Below, piece by piece: positions 1 through 8,470 of a stretch of 64,000 nucleotides of DNA. Every line of letters begins with the position of its first letter. Positions within the stretch are counted from its first letter, which is position 1. Source of the DNA: an uncultured Bacteroidales bacterium (GTDB lineage Bacteria > Bacteroidota > Bacteroidia > Bacteroidales > Bacteroidaceae); NCBI GenBank assembly GCA_902802815.1, contig CADCNQ010000001.1, forward strand, positions 1 to 64,000, written 5' to 3'. The position numbers were made by a program, and so were the translations under genes. The notes below the pieces were generated by a model, which worked only from the letters and a program-made list of their open reading frames with translations, was not told the DNA's origin and searched no databases.

Positions 1-52
1 CTCCTGGCTACACCACATATATCTATAAGAAAGACATATCATCTGAGAGCAA

Positions 53-175
53 ATGAAAGAATGGCTGTTTCTGATAGGTGCCATTGTCTTAGAGACATTT
101 GCTACCACGATGCTGAATTATTCGGAGCAGTTTACAAAACTTTTGCCAACAATCGGAATGTTAGCCGGTAAGTAA
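53..175 (+). pseudogene. Truncated SMR-family transporter (N-terminal fragment)
   Basis: This 40-codon frame encodes the first membrane helix of a small multidrug resistance (SMR) protein, beginning MKEWLFLIGAIVLE and continuing with the loop residues typical of EmrE/QacC-type proteins (SEQFTKLLP). It then stops at a TAA where the family has three more helices, so it cannot be a working four-helix exporter. A complete SMR gene lies downstream at 1810-2133. SMR genes often occur in pairs whose products form heterodimers, so this is probably the broken partner, though an unrelated second copy is also possible. The truncation is seen directly. The identity rests on about 35 residues. Confidence 0.6.
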
Positions 176-202
176 ATTCCAATTTAGCGAACTGATACAA
201 AT

Positions 203-577
203 ATGGATTTCAAGGATAAAGTAGTCGTCATAACAGGCAAGGAGCGTGTATGGGCAGAATCATTTACCGATGGTGCATGGAATAAGGTGGCACAAGACGA
301 CTGGAGCTTCGACAAACTGAAGCCCATTGCAGACCAATACTTTCATGCCGAAGTTAATGCCATCATCTTACACATTATGATTTCGCAGCCAGGCGACCCG
401 AGCCAGCCTGCTGTCAGGCCCTGGTTTGGTACCTTCTTCGACCGCCGTAGCCAACATGCAGCCGACTTTTGGAAGAAGGTTTGGTGGAAGAAAGGTGAAG
501 GTTTGATTGTAATAGACCTTCTTCCTTCATCCATTTACCCTTCACCCTTTTCAGAGCGAAGCGAATTTAATGTTTAA
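203..577 (+). pseudogene. Chimeric ORF: SDR start fused to unrelated sequence, repeat-derived tail
   Basis: The first 12 residues (MDFKDKVVVITG) are the classic beginning of a short-chain dehydrogenase/reductase, but the Rossmann glycine motif that should follow is absent. From residue 13 the protein has a different character. It contains HAEVNAI, which resembles the zinc-binding HAE of cytidine/dCMP deaminases, but I see no matching PCxxC. The last 25 or so residues are encoded by low-complexity pyrimidine-rich sequence running into a 7-bp tandem repeat, so the C-terminus is probably not a real protein end. The best reading is a deletion junction joining two gene remnants, next to the truncated SMR gene. 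A genuine small hypothetical gene cannot be excluded. Confidence 0.4.
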
Positions 578-593
578 TGTTTAATGTTTAATG
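566..593 (+). repeat. Four perfect 7-bp tandem units (TTTAATG)
   Basis: Four exact copies of TTTAATG occupy the space immediately before the ATG of the MFS gene at 597, so the translation initiation region is made of repeat sequence. A change in copy number would change the spacing upstream of the start codon but not the reading frame of the exporter. Confidence 0.85.
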
Positions 594-596
594 TAA

Positions 597-1802
597 ATGA
601 TACGTCTCACTCCTGACAACGGCATTCCCCGCCATATACTGCTGATGATGGCTATAATGGCTGGTTTTACAGTGGCTAACCTATATTACAACCAGCCTCT
701 GCTGGACTTGATATGCAAAGATATAGGCATCAGTCATGTGGAAGTCAACTTCATCACCGTAATCACACAGATAGGCTATGCCCTGGGATTGCTGTTCATC
801 GTCCCCCTTGCCGATATGGTTTCTTTGCGTCACATTGCGATTGTCTGTATGTCTGCGGCAGCCGTTTCTGCCACAGCCATAGGCTTTGCCGAGAATGTCT
901 GGATGCTGTGGGTAGCATCACTGACGCTGGGTTTCTCGTCTATTATGCCGCAGCTGTTCATCCCAATGTCAGCACTCTATTCTCGTCCGGAAAACAAGTC
1001 GCGAAACATGGGTTATGTAGCATCGGGACTCGTTACGGGCATCGTCTCAGCACGCGCTGTCAGCGGCTATATAGGCGAGTGGTTTGGATGGCGTGAGATG
1101 TTCTTCTTTGCGGCAGCACTGATGCTGGCATGCCTTATCGTAACCCTGTGCATGATGCCACAGGTGACGCTATCATTCAGTGGCACCTACCGCCAGCTGA
1201 TGCATACCGTTGTCAGCATCTTCGTCTTGCATCCGCGCATCCGTCTCTATTCACTTCGTCCTGCCATGAGTTTTGCCAGCATGATGTGTATATGGTCGTG
1301 TATGGCTTTCCATCTGGCTGGCGAACCCTTCCACGCCAGGAGCGATATGGTCGGAGCCTTGGCATTCTTTGGCATCATAGGAGCCATTGCAGCCAGTGGC
1401 GTAGGAAAATTCGTTCCCAAGGTAGGCATCCTGCGTATGTCAGTAATCGGCGGTTGTCTCCAGTTATTAGCATGGGCATCAGCATGGCTGTTGGGGTCAA
1501 CCTATATAGGACTCATCATGGGCATCATTCTTGCTGACATCGGAGCGCAATGTCTGCAAGTCAGCAATCAAAGCGGTTCACTGCAGCAACTGCCTCAGGC
1601 CACCAACCGCGTGAACACCATCTTCATGACTACCTTATTCATTGGGGGCAGCCTCGGAACTTTCTGTTCCGGTCTCGGCTGGAGCATGTTAGGATGGGAC
1701 GGCGTATGCCTCGTCGGAGTTCTTTTCGCCATTGCACCGCTTTTGCTTTCTGCCTGCGAGAAAAACGATAACGTTAACGATAACTTGAAACCTGAATCTT
1801 GA
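597..1802 (+). CDS. MFS transporter (drug/metabolite exporter type)
   Basis: This is a 401-residue integral membrane protein with about 12 hydrophobic segments, the usual size for a major facilitator superfamily permease. The N-terminal NLYYNQPLL after the first helix is typical of the YgaY-like MFS subgroup of bacterial exporters. The glycine-rich helix around residues 140-155 (SGLVTGIVSARAVSG) matches motif C of drug:H+ antiporters. It probably exports a small molecule across the inner membrane; the substrate cannot be read from the sequence. The SMR gene starts 7 bases downstream, so the two are likely cotranscribed. The last dozen codons (ending NVNDNLKPES) come from degenerate repeat DNA, so the natural C-terminus may have been replaced. 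Confidence 0.85.
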   Translation: MIRLTPDNGIPRHILLMMAIMAGFTVANLYYNQPLLDLICKDIGISHVEVNFITVITQIGYALGLLFIVPLADMVSLRHIAIVCMSAAAVSATAIGFAENVWMLWVASLTLGFSSIMPQLFIPMSALYSRPENKSRNMGYVASGLVTGIVSARAVSGYIGEWFGWREMFFFAAALMLACLIVTLCMMPQVTLSFSGTYRQLMHTVVSIFVLHPRIRLYSLRPAMSFASMMCIWSCMAFHLAGEPFHARSDMVGALAFFGIIGAIAASGVGKFVPKVGILRMSVIGGCLQLLAWASAWLLGSTYIGLIMGIILADIGAQCLQVSNQSGSLQQLPQATNRVNTIFMTTLFIGGSLGTFCSGLGWSMLGWDGVCLVGVLFAIAPLLLSACEKNDNVNDNLKPES

Positions 1803-1806
1803 AACG
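1760..1806 (+). repeat. Degenerate short repeat covering MFS 3' end
   Basis: The 3' end of the MFS gene and the 7-base gap to the SMR gene are built from repeated AACGATAAC/TTAACGATAAC and TTGAAAC/CTGAATC/TTGAAAC words. These resemble the degenerate heptamer-like repeats found elsewhere in this window. Confidence 0.5.
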
Positions 1807-1809
1807 AAT

Positions 1810-2133
1810 ATGAATTGGATTATATTGATTGTTGCAGGACTGTGTGAAGTGGGCTTCACATACAGTCTGGGGCGCGCAAAGGGAGTCACAGGCACGGAAT
1901 GGTGGATCTGGATTTCAGCTTTTGCCGCCCTCTACGTGCTCAGTGCCGTATTCCTTGCCAAAGCCACGCAGACGATACCGTTAGGTACGGCCTATCCCGT
2001 ATGGACCGGAATCGGTGCCGTCGGTGCAGTACTCGTCGGGATATTCATATTCCGCGAACCTGCAACCTTCTGGAGATTATTCTTCCTCACCACCCTCATC
2101 GGGTCGATTATCGGATTAAAAGCATTATCATGA
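1810..2133 (+). CDS. SMR-family exporter, Gdx/SugE-like
   Basis: The 107 residues form four hydrophobic helices, the standard length for a small multidrug resistance protein. The conserved membrane glutamate of helix 1 is present (GLCEVGF, E13). Helix 3 contains GTAYPVWTGIGAVG, close to the GTAYAVWTGIGAVG signature of the SugE/Gdx branch, whose characterised members export guanidinium or quaternary ammonium compounds by proton antiport. It would act in the inner membrane as a dimer. A broken SMR fragment lies upstream at 53-175, and the MFS gene ends 7 bases before it. The stop overlaps the convergent gene at 2128-2445 by 6 bases. I see no guanidine riboswitch upstream. The exact substrate is inferred. 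Confidence 0.88.
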   Translation: MNWIILIVAGLCEVGFTYSLGRAKGVTGTEWWIWISAFAALYVLSAVFLAKATQTIPLGTAYPVWTGIGAVGAVLVGIFIFREPATFWRLFFLTTLIGSIIGLKALS

Positions 2134-2445
2134 TATGCAGTCGTAATACTCAACCTTTAATTCTTCGCTGACATTGAAGTCATCGTGAAAGCCGTCATCG
2201 TACTTATAGACGATACGCAAGCCGCGATAAGTTGAGGGGACTTTCAACACTTCGAGCAGATGCCATTTGGGATAGCCAAAGTCGTAGGACTTCCTGTCAA
2301 GGATGATGCGATTGGAAACAAAGTCAAAATGGTAATAGCCTCCACCGACACATTGGTCTCCCGGCTTCAGCAGATGCCTGTGCTGGTCCACCATACCAAG
2401 GCGAAAGTAGCCTTCCATCGTGATTATGAATTTGGGTTGTAGCAT
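2128..2445 (-). CDS. Conserved hypothetical protein
   Basis: This 105-residue soluble protein has no signal peptide or membrane segment. It is rich in aromatic residues and looks like a small beta-rich fold (for example MEGYFRLGMVDQHRHLL and GGGYYHFDF). I recognise the general type as a conserved Bacteroidales hypothetical but cannot assign a function. It starts 4 bases after the stop of the HxlR regulator on the same strand, so it is probably the second gene of that operon and its level would follow the regulator's promoter at 2812-2819. Its stop overlaps the convergent SMR gene. Confidence 0.7.
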   Translation of the reverse strand: MLQPKFIITMEGYFRLGMVDQHRHLLKPGDQCVGGGYYHFDFVSNRIILDRKSYDFGYPKWHLLEVLKVPSTYRGLRIVYKYDDGFHDDFNVSEELKVEYYDCIS

Positions 2446-2449
2446 GCTG

Positions 2450-2800
2450 TTAATCTGTCACCACCTCTTTAAAATGCTCCTTGCCCCAGGTTATCAGGGC
2501 CTCTATCGCCGGCATCAGTGACTTGCCGGTATCCGTCAGCGAATACTCCACCCGTGGAGGAACCTCCGGATAGACTTCACGATGAACCAGGTGGCTCTGC
2601 TCCAGATTCTTCAGAGTCTGCGAAAGCATCTTCTGGGAGCAGTCTGTCATTAGACGGCGTATTTCATTAAAGCGCAAGATACCCGTATCGCTGGTGTGAA
2701 GCATATAGAGCACCAACATTGACCACTTGTCACCGAAACGACTCACTACTTGCCTGATAGGACAGGCAAAATACTGTGCCTTAATATCTGCCATAACCAT
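2450..2800 (-). CDS. HxlR-family transcriptional regulator
   Basis: This 116-residue winged-helix protein has the HxlR hallmarks: an N-terminal CPIRQVVSRFGDKWSMLVLY segment, a recognition helix near SQKMLSQTLKNLE, and a wing with VEYSLTDTGKSL. The cysteine of the CPI motif is the residue that senses oxidants or electrophiles in several relatives (YodB/HypR types), but sensing is inferred here. It is transcribed divergently from the cupin and flavin-binding genes at 3011-3926, which are its likely targets, and an inverted repeat lies in between. Two in-frame ATGs (2800 and 2794) fit the promoter at 2812-2819; either gives a very short leader. Confidence 0.9.
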   Translation of the reverse strand: MVMADIKAQYFACPIRQVVSRFGDKWSMLVLYMLHTSDTGILRFNEIRRLMTDCSQKMLSQTLKNLEQSHLVHREVYPEVPPRVEYSLTDTGKSLMPAIEALITWGKEHFKEVVTD

Positions 2801-2811
2801 TGATTTTTTCG

Positions 2812-2819
2812 CAAAGGTA
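2812..2819 (-). promoter_or_regulatory. Bacteroidota -7 element for HxlR operon
   Basis: TACCTTTG on the minus strand matches the -7 consensus TAnnTTTG. It lies 12-18 bases before the two possible start codons. Confidence 0.7.
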
Positions 2820-2905
2820 ACAAAAAGATACCAAGTTACAATATTACACTATGTTAATATAAGTTAAAGTAGTTTTTCCTGAAGTCCGAATTTATCACAA
2901 TTCCT

Positions 2906-2934
2906 ACTTTTTGGTAACTATACCACTAAAAAGT
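2906..2934. promoter_or_regulatory. Candidate HxlR operator (inverted repeat)
   Basis: A 29-base inverted repeat has perfect 7-base outer arms (ACTTTTT/AAAAAGT) extended by GT/AC after one mismatch. It ends next to the presumed -33 region of the cupin promoter at 2964. Regulators of the HxlR family commonly bind such symmetric sites in divergent regions. A related CTTTTTG-containing word lies near 2820-2845, close to the regulator's own promoter. Confidence 0.4.
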
Positions 2935-2963
2935 GCCTTCTTGCGGGAGTTTTTTTTTCGCCG

Positions 2964-2971
2964 TACCTTTG
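2964..2971 (+). promoter_or_regulatory. Bacteroidota -7 element for cupin operon
   Basis: TACCTTTG, with a TTCTTG-like -33 element at 2938-2943, gives the expected spacing of about 20 bases. The ATG at 3011 follows after a leader of about 35 bases. Confidence 0.75.
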
Positions 2972-3010
2972 CAGCGTCAAAACAAAAAACAATATAAAGC
3001 TTAGAAAAAA

Positions 3011-3466
3011 ATGAAACAGATTGAGACTATTAAGGAAGGTAAGAACTTCAAGGCCGTGAGTGTTGGTAAGGTTAATGAGATCATTGAGCACGAGTTGCCC
3101 CTGGGCCCAGATGTCATCATCAAGGGTAAGGTGTTCGCTGGGCAGGCTGCAGGTGCAACCGGCAGTGAACTGAGTTTTCAGACGCTCGTTCCCGGTCAGG
3201 ACAGCGGTTTCCTGCACACTCACAAGACACACGAGGAACTATATATTATCCTGAAGGGTGAAGGCCGGTATCAGGTGGACGGTGAGATTTTTCCCGTCAG
3301 CGAAGGCACCGTCATCCGCGTCGCTCCCGACGGCAAGCGTGCGCTGAAGAACACAGGCTGCGAGAACCTGACGATGCTCTGCATCCAGTACAAAGCCAAT
3401 GCCTTCACTGAGGCTGACAGCCCCATGACTGACGGTGTAATACTGCAGGAAGAACTTAAATGGTGA
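3011..3466 (+). CDS. Cupin-domain protein
   Basis: This 151-residue cytoplasmic protein carries one cupin beta-barrel at residues 50-130. Cupin motif 1 is visible as HTHKTHEELYIILKGEG, with two histidines and a glutamate as metal ligands, and motif 2 follows in the PVSEGTVIRVAPDGKRALKN region, where the usual second histidine is replaced (R/A at that place). It may bind a metal and a small ligand; the reaction is unknown. The PNPOx-like gene starts 7 bases downstream, so they form an operon opposite the HxlR regulator. Such HxlR-controlled pairs are often induced by quinones or reactive electrophiles, which is inference here. Confidence 0.85.
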   Translation: MKQIETIKEGKNFKAVSVGKVNEIIEHELPLGPDVIIKGKVFAGQAAGATGSELSFQTLVPGQDSGFLHTHKTHEELYIILKGEGRYQVDGEIFPVSEGTVIRVAPDGKRALKNTGCENLTMLCIQYKANAFTEADSPMTDGVILQEELKW

Positions 3467-3473
3467 AAACGAA

Positions 3474-3926
3474 ATGTTTGACAAAGCAATTCAGTTTCTG
3501 AAAGACAACAAAGAGATTGCCCTTGCAACGTGCGAGGGCAATCTTCCTAAATTGCGCATTTTCCAGATTATGAAACAGGAAGGCCATGTGCTCTACTTTG
3601 CCACTTCTGCCCAGAAGGCTGTCTATAAGGAGTTACGCCAGAATCCCAATGTTGAGATACTGGCGTATGCTGATAATATTTCCGTCAGATGTTCAGGTAT
3701 GGTGAACTTCAATGTGGAGGACGATGTGAAGCGATGGATTTATGACAACAATGCGGTGCTGCCTCGTCTTTATATGAGCTATGACCAGATGGAATACTTC
3801 TGCCTGCCGATAGCCGAAATGGACTATTACAACCTCTCACCCACTCCACCCGTTTTTCAACATTTCGACCTCATTGCAGGCGAGACAGGCAACGGTTTCG
3901 TCGGTGAAAGATTTAAGAACAATTGA
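3474..3926 (+). CDS. Pyridoxamine 5'-phosphate oxidase-family flavin-binding protein
   Basis: The 150 residues fit the split-barrel PNPOx-like family of FMN- or F420-binding oxidoreductases. The N-terminal pattern FLKDNKEIALATCEGNLPKLR followed by VLYFATSAQKAVYKELRQNPNVEI is the typical beta-barrel core with the flavin-phosphate binding segment. Small members like this are generally not true pyridoxamine oxidases but general flavin reductases or sensors. It is cotranscribed with the cupin gene and probably controlled by the HxlR regulator, which suggests a role in handling redox-active compounds. The substrate is unknown. Confidence 0.85.
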   Translation: MFDKAIQFLKDNKEIALATCEGNLPKLRIFQIMKQEGHVLYFATSAQKAVYKELRQNPNVEILAYADNISVRCSGMVNFNVEDDVKRWIYDNNAVLPRLYMSYDQMEYFCLPIAEMDYYNLSPTPPVFQHFDLIAGETGNGFVGERFKNN

Positions 3927-3969
3927 TTATTAAAAAAACTTTTAATCCGTCAGATAAAGAAGTACTCAC

Positions 3970-5130
3970 CTACTCCTTGAAAAGCATCTGGGCGAACATG
4001 GTGAGATAGATGCGCCAATTGCGCCAGATGTGACCTCCGTCGTTCTCAAAATACTCGTACCTGTACTTGTGATTGTCGAGATATCGGCGCAACTCTTTAT
4101 TCATATTCATCAGAAAGTCGTCCTTGCCGATAGCAATCCAGAAGACACGGGGGCTGGAGGCAAACAGACGTGCCATACTCTCGTCAAACTTCATATCATT
4201 ATTCTTTATACGCGCAGCCGCTGACAGCAAACCATAGTAGTCGAACACACCGGGATAAAGACGCGATATACCGAATGTGTGACCTCCACCCATCGACAGT
4301 CCCGTCACAGCACGGGCTGAACGCTTGCGAATGGTCTTGTAGTTGTTGTCCACGAAGTTGACGATATCCATGAAACTTTCCTCCATCGAGGCCTTAGCTC
4401 CACGCCGGTTAAAGGCATTGCCGTCGGGAGTGTACATCCCCTCATGCCACCAACCGGGAGCCGCATTGCAGGTGGGATTACCATTGGGCATCACCACTAT
4501 CATCGGTACAGCCTTGCCCCCGGCAATGAGATTGTCCATAATCTGCGAGGCACGTCCAAGATCGCCCCACGATGTCTCGTCACCGCCATGCCCGTGCAGA
4601 AGATACATCACTGGGAAATTTTTCTTACCGTCGTAGGCGGCAGGCAAATACACCGTCATGCGACGCTGCTGACCAAGCGTTGGACTGTCATACCACACAC
4701 GGGCCAATGTACCATGCGGCACATCATTCACAGAGTAGAGATGACCCTTGTCATCATTCGACATTGAGACGATAAATATGTTGCTCAGTGTTGAAATATC
4801 ACGATTCACATAACTGTTGGCAGGATCCACAAAGCGCTGTCCGTCCACGGAGAAACTGTAAGAATACAGTTCCGGATTCAGCGTCTGTGTCGTCACCGTC
4901 CATACACCGTTCTCCAGCTTTGTCATGGGCAGTGTCTGCCTGCTTATCTCTTCAAAATCACCCGTCACACTCACATTCCTGGCTGCCGGATCGAACAGAT
5001 TGAACGTCACCGTACCGTCGGGATTCACCACGGGCGACTTCACACGCGGCCGGTTTCCAAGTGTCTGTTGCCCCTGTACGCTCGCGCTCATCAGAGCACT
5101 TAAGATAAATGACAAGATGTGAGTTTTCAT
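3970..5130 (-). CDS. Secreted CE1-type esterase with N-terminal E-set domain (feruloyl/acetyl xylan esterase)
   Basis: This 386-residue protein has a signal peptide (about 20 residues, ending SVQGQ), an N-terminal immunoglobulin-like E-set/CBM48 domain (about 30-120), and an alpha/beta hydrolase of the carbohydrate esterase family 1 type (140-385). The catalytic triad can be placed: Ser279 in GLSMGG, an Asp at 337-338 (GKDDF) and His367 (GGHIW). HGHGG at 180 forms the oxyanion region. Proteins of this architecture release ferulate or acetyl groups from arabinoxylan in the periplasm or outside the cell. The gene follows a 62-codon gene by 1 base and shares its promoter at 5347-5354. It lies beside the xylanase-esterase gene. 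Feruloyl versus acetyl specificity cannot be told. Confidence 0.88.
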   Translation of the reverse strand: MKTHILSFILSALMSASVQGQQTLGNRPRVKSPVVNPDGTVTFNLFDPAARNVSVTGDFEEISRQTLPMTKLENGVWTVTTQTLNPELYSYSFSVDGQRFVDPANSYVNRDISTLSNIFIVSMSNDDKGHLYSVNDVPHGTLARVWYDSPTLGQQRRMTVYLPAAYDGKKNFPVMYLLHGHGGDETSWGDLGRASQIMDNLIAGGKAVPMIVVMPNGNPTCNAAPGWWHEGMYTPDGNAFNRRGAKASMEESFMDIVNFVDNNYKTIRKRSARAVTGLSMGGGHTFGISRLYPGVFDYYGLLSAAARIKNNDMKFDESMARLFASSPRVFWIAIGKDDFLMNMNKELRRYLDNHKYRYEYFENDGGHIWRNWRIYLTMFAQMLFKE

Positions 5131-5131
5131 T

Positions 5132-5320
5132 TTAGTATTTCCAAAAATCGTATTTCTTACGCAGTTCCTGCTGCTTGTCGGGCGGCAACGACATAAAATA
5201 GCCGCGCCAACTGGGGCAGAAATTTATCTGCCAGCGCCAGAAACGTCCTATGAGCGACTTGGGATTCTTTTCGTACTGGGCACGCAGCACACACTTTTCA
5301 CATGGATATTTCATCTTCAT
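5132..5320 (-). CDS. Small conserved protein with N-terminal CxxC
   Basis: This 62-residue basic, tryptophan-rich protein starts MKMKYPCEKCVLRA. The CxxC, with one further cysteine later (NFCPSW), could bind a metal ion. It has no signal peptide. I recognise the pattern as a small Bacteroidales hypothetical but know no function. It is the first gene after the promoter at 5347-5354 and ends 1 base before the start of the CE1 esterase. The two are therefore transcribed together, although one is cytoplasmic and the other secreted. An alternative ATG lies two codons downstream. Confidence 0.7.
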   Translation of the reverse strand: MKMKYPCEKCVLRAQYEKNPKSLIGRFWRWQINFCPSWRGYFMSLPPDKQQELRKKYDFWKY

Positions 5321-5346
5321 TTGTTATTTATATGTAAAACCAAGCG

Positions 5347-5354
5347 CAAAGATA
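5347..5354 (-). promoter_or_regulatory. Bacteroidota -7 element for small gene-CE1 operon
   Basis: TATCTTTG on the minus strand, 27 bases before the start of the 62-codon gene. It begins 1 base after the U-tract of the upstream terminator. Confidence 0.75.
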
Positions 5355-5355
5355 T

Positions 5356-5387
5356 AAAAAAACCTCCATATCATAACGATACGGAGG
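5356..5387 (-). terminator. Rho-independent terminator of the GH10-CE1 gene
   Basis: On the minus strand a hairpin (CCTCC/GGAGG, then TATC/GATA after one mismatch, 5-base loop, 5363-5387) is followed by seven T residues. It lies about 100 bases after the stop of the xylanase-esterase gene. Confidence 0.8.
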
Positions 5388-5485
5388 AATTGTTTTAAAT
5401 CTATATACAGATTTTTTTTACGGAAAAAGACTCGGAACAGCCATTTTAAAGCGTTCTTTGACTTATTGCCACAAAACAGATATTG

Positions 5486-7723
<2,238 letters not shown>

Positions 7724-7736
7724 CTAAAAACTGTTG

Positions 7737-7744
7737 CAAAGTTA
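7737..7744 (-). promoter_or_regulatory. Bacteroidota -7 element for GH10-CE1 gene
   Basis: TAACTTTG on the minus strand, about 100 bases before the start codon at 7639. It is divergent from the promoter at 7788-7795, so the two -7 elements are only about 45 bases apart and could share regulator sites. Confidence 0.7.
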
Positions 7745-7787
7745 ATCATTTCCTGCAACATTAGGGAACTGTTTATGGATTTATTAA

Positions 7788-7795
7788 TATATTTG
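7788..7795 (+). promoter_or_regulatory. Bacteroidota -7 element for DUF2271/GH43 operon
   Basis: TATATTTG, 36 bases before the ATG at 7832. Its position shows that a longer upstream reading frame beginning at 7652 is not translated from this promoter. Confidence 0.7.
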
Positions 7796-7831
7796 CAAAC
7801 AAAACAACATTATTTAACTATTGTACACGCC

Positions 7832-8431
7832 ATGAAACAGAAAAAGACATTCTGTGCGATTCTTCTTGCGGCCATGCTGACGATGCCCGTCTTTGCACAG
7901 ACAAAAAAAGGAAAGGCCGCTAAGAGCACAAGCCTTGAAGTGTCGTTCAACTACCAGAAGCAGGCAGGGCCCGGCTCCAACCAGTATGCCGTGTGGATAG
8001 AGAACGAAAAGGGCGAAGTGGTGAAGACACTCTTCGTCACATCATACACAACGAAGGGACGCGCACGCGGCGGCCAAAAAGCCACGAGAGGCTACATTGT
8101 GCGCCCGGCATGCGTGCCGACATGGGTAAAGACCGTGAATGCCGACAAGCAGAGCGACGAACAGCTGGACGCGGTCACCGGTGCCACGCCTCAGGACAGC
8201 GGCAAGCAGACATTCTCATGGGACTTCACAGACCAGCAGGGAAAGACCGTGCCGCAGGGCAAATACAAGGTGATGGTGGAAGCCACACTATTCTCCGCCA
8301 GCGACATAGTGTATTCCGGCACCTTCTCCACCAAGGATAAAGCCGGCGAAATAACCCTCACCTCAATGCTCACCGAACCCGACGAGAGACACAAGGACAT
8401 GATTACGGAGGTGAAGGCCGTACTGAAGTAG
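7832..8431 (+). CDS. Secreted DUF2271-family protein
   Basis: The 199 residues begin with a signal peptide (MKQKKTFCAILLAAMLTMP, cleavage after VFAQ), followed by a DUF2271 domain. That family is recognised by NQYAVWIENEKGEVVKTL, the VPTWVK segment, DAVTGATP, and the FlgD-like ending WDFTDQQGKTVPQGKYKVMVEA. DUF2271 proteins are periplasmic and often sit near PepSY or flavin-transfer proteins; no enzymatic activity is established. Here the gene lies directly upstream (39 bases) of a GH43 lipoprotein and divergent from the xylanase-esterase, so it belongs to the xylan locus. The start at 7832 was chosen for its signal peptide and promoter position. Confidence 0.85.
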   Translation: MKQKKTFCAILLAAMLTMPVFAQTKKGKAAKSTSLEVSFNYQKQAGPGSNQYAVWIENEKGEVVKTLFVTSYTTKGRARGGQKATRGYIVRPACVPTWVKTVNADKQSDEQLDAVTGATPQDSGKQTFSWDFTDQQGKTVPQGKYKVMVEATLFSASDIVYSGTFSTKDKAGEITLTSMLTEPDERHKDMITEVKAVLK

Positions 8432-8470
8432 TATCCTGAAATAAATACAGAAAAATATTGTAGTTAAAAA

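Noticed and set aside
1-52. Guanidine riboswitch upstream of the SMR genes
   Set aside because: The visible leader is too short and shows no conserved guanidine-riboswitch core.
566-593. Phase-variable switch of the MFS exporter
   Set aside because: The 7-base repeat lies before the start codon, so copy changes would not shift the protein frame. An effect on translation level stays possible but nothing shows it.
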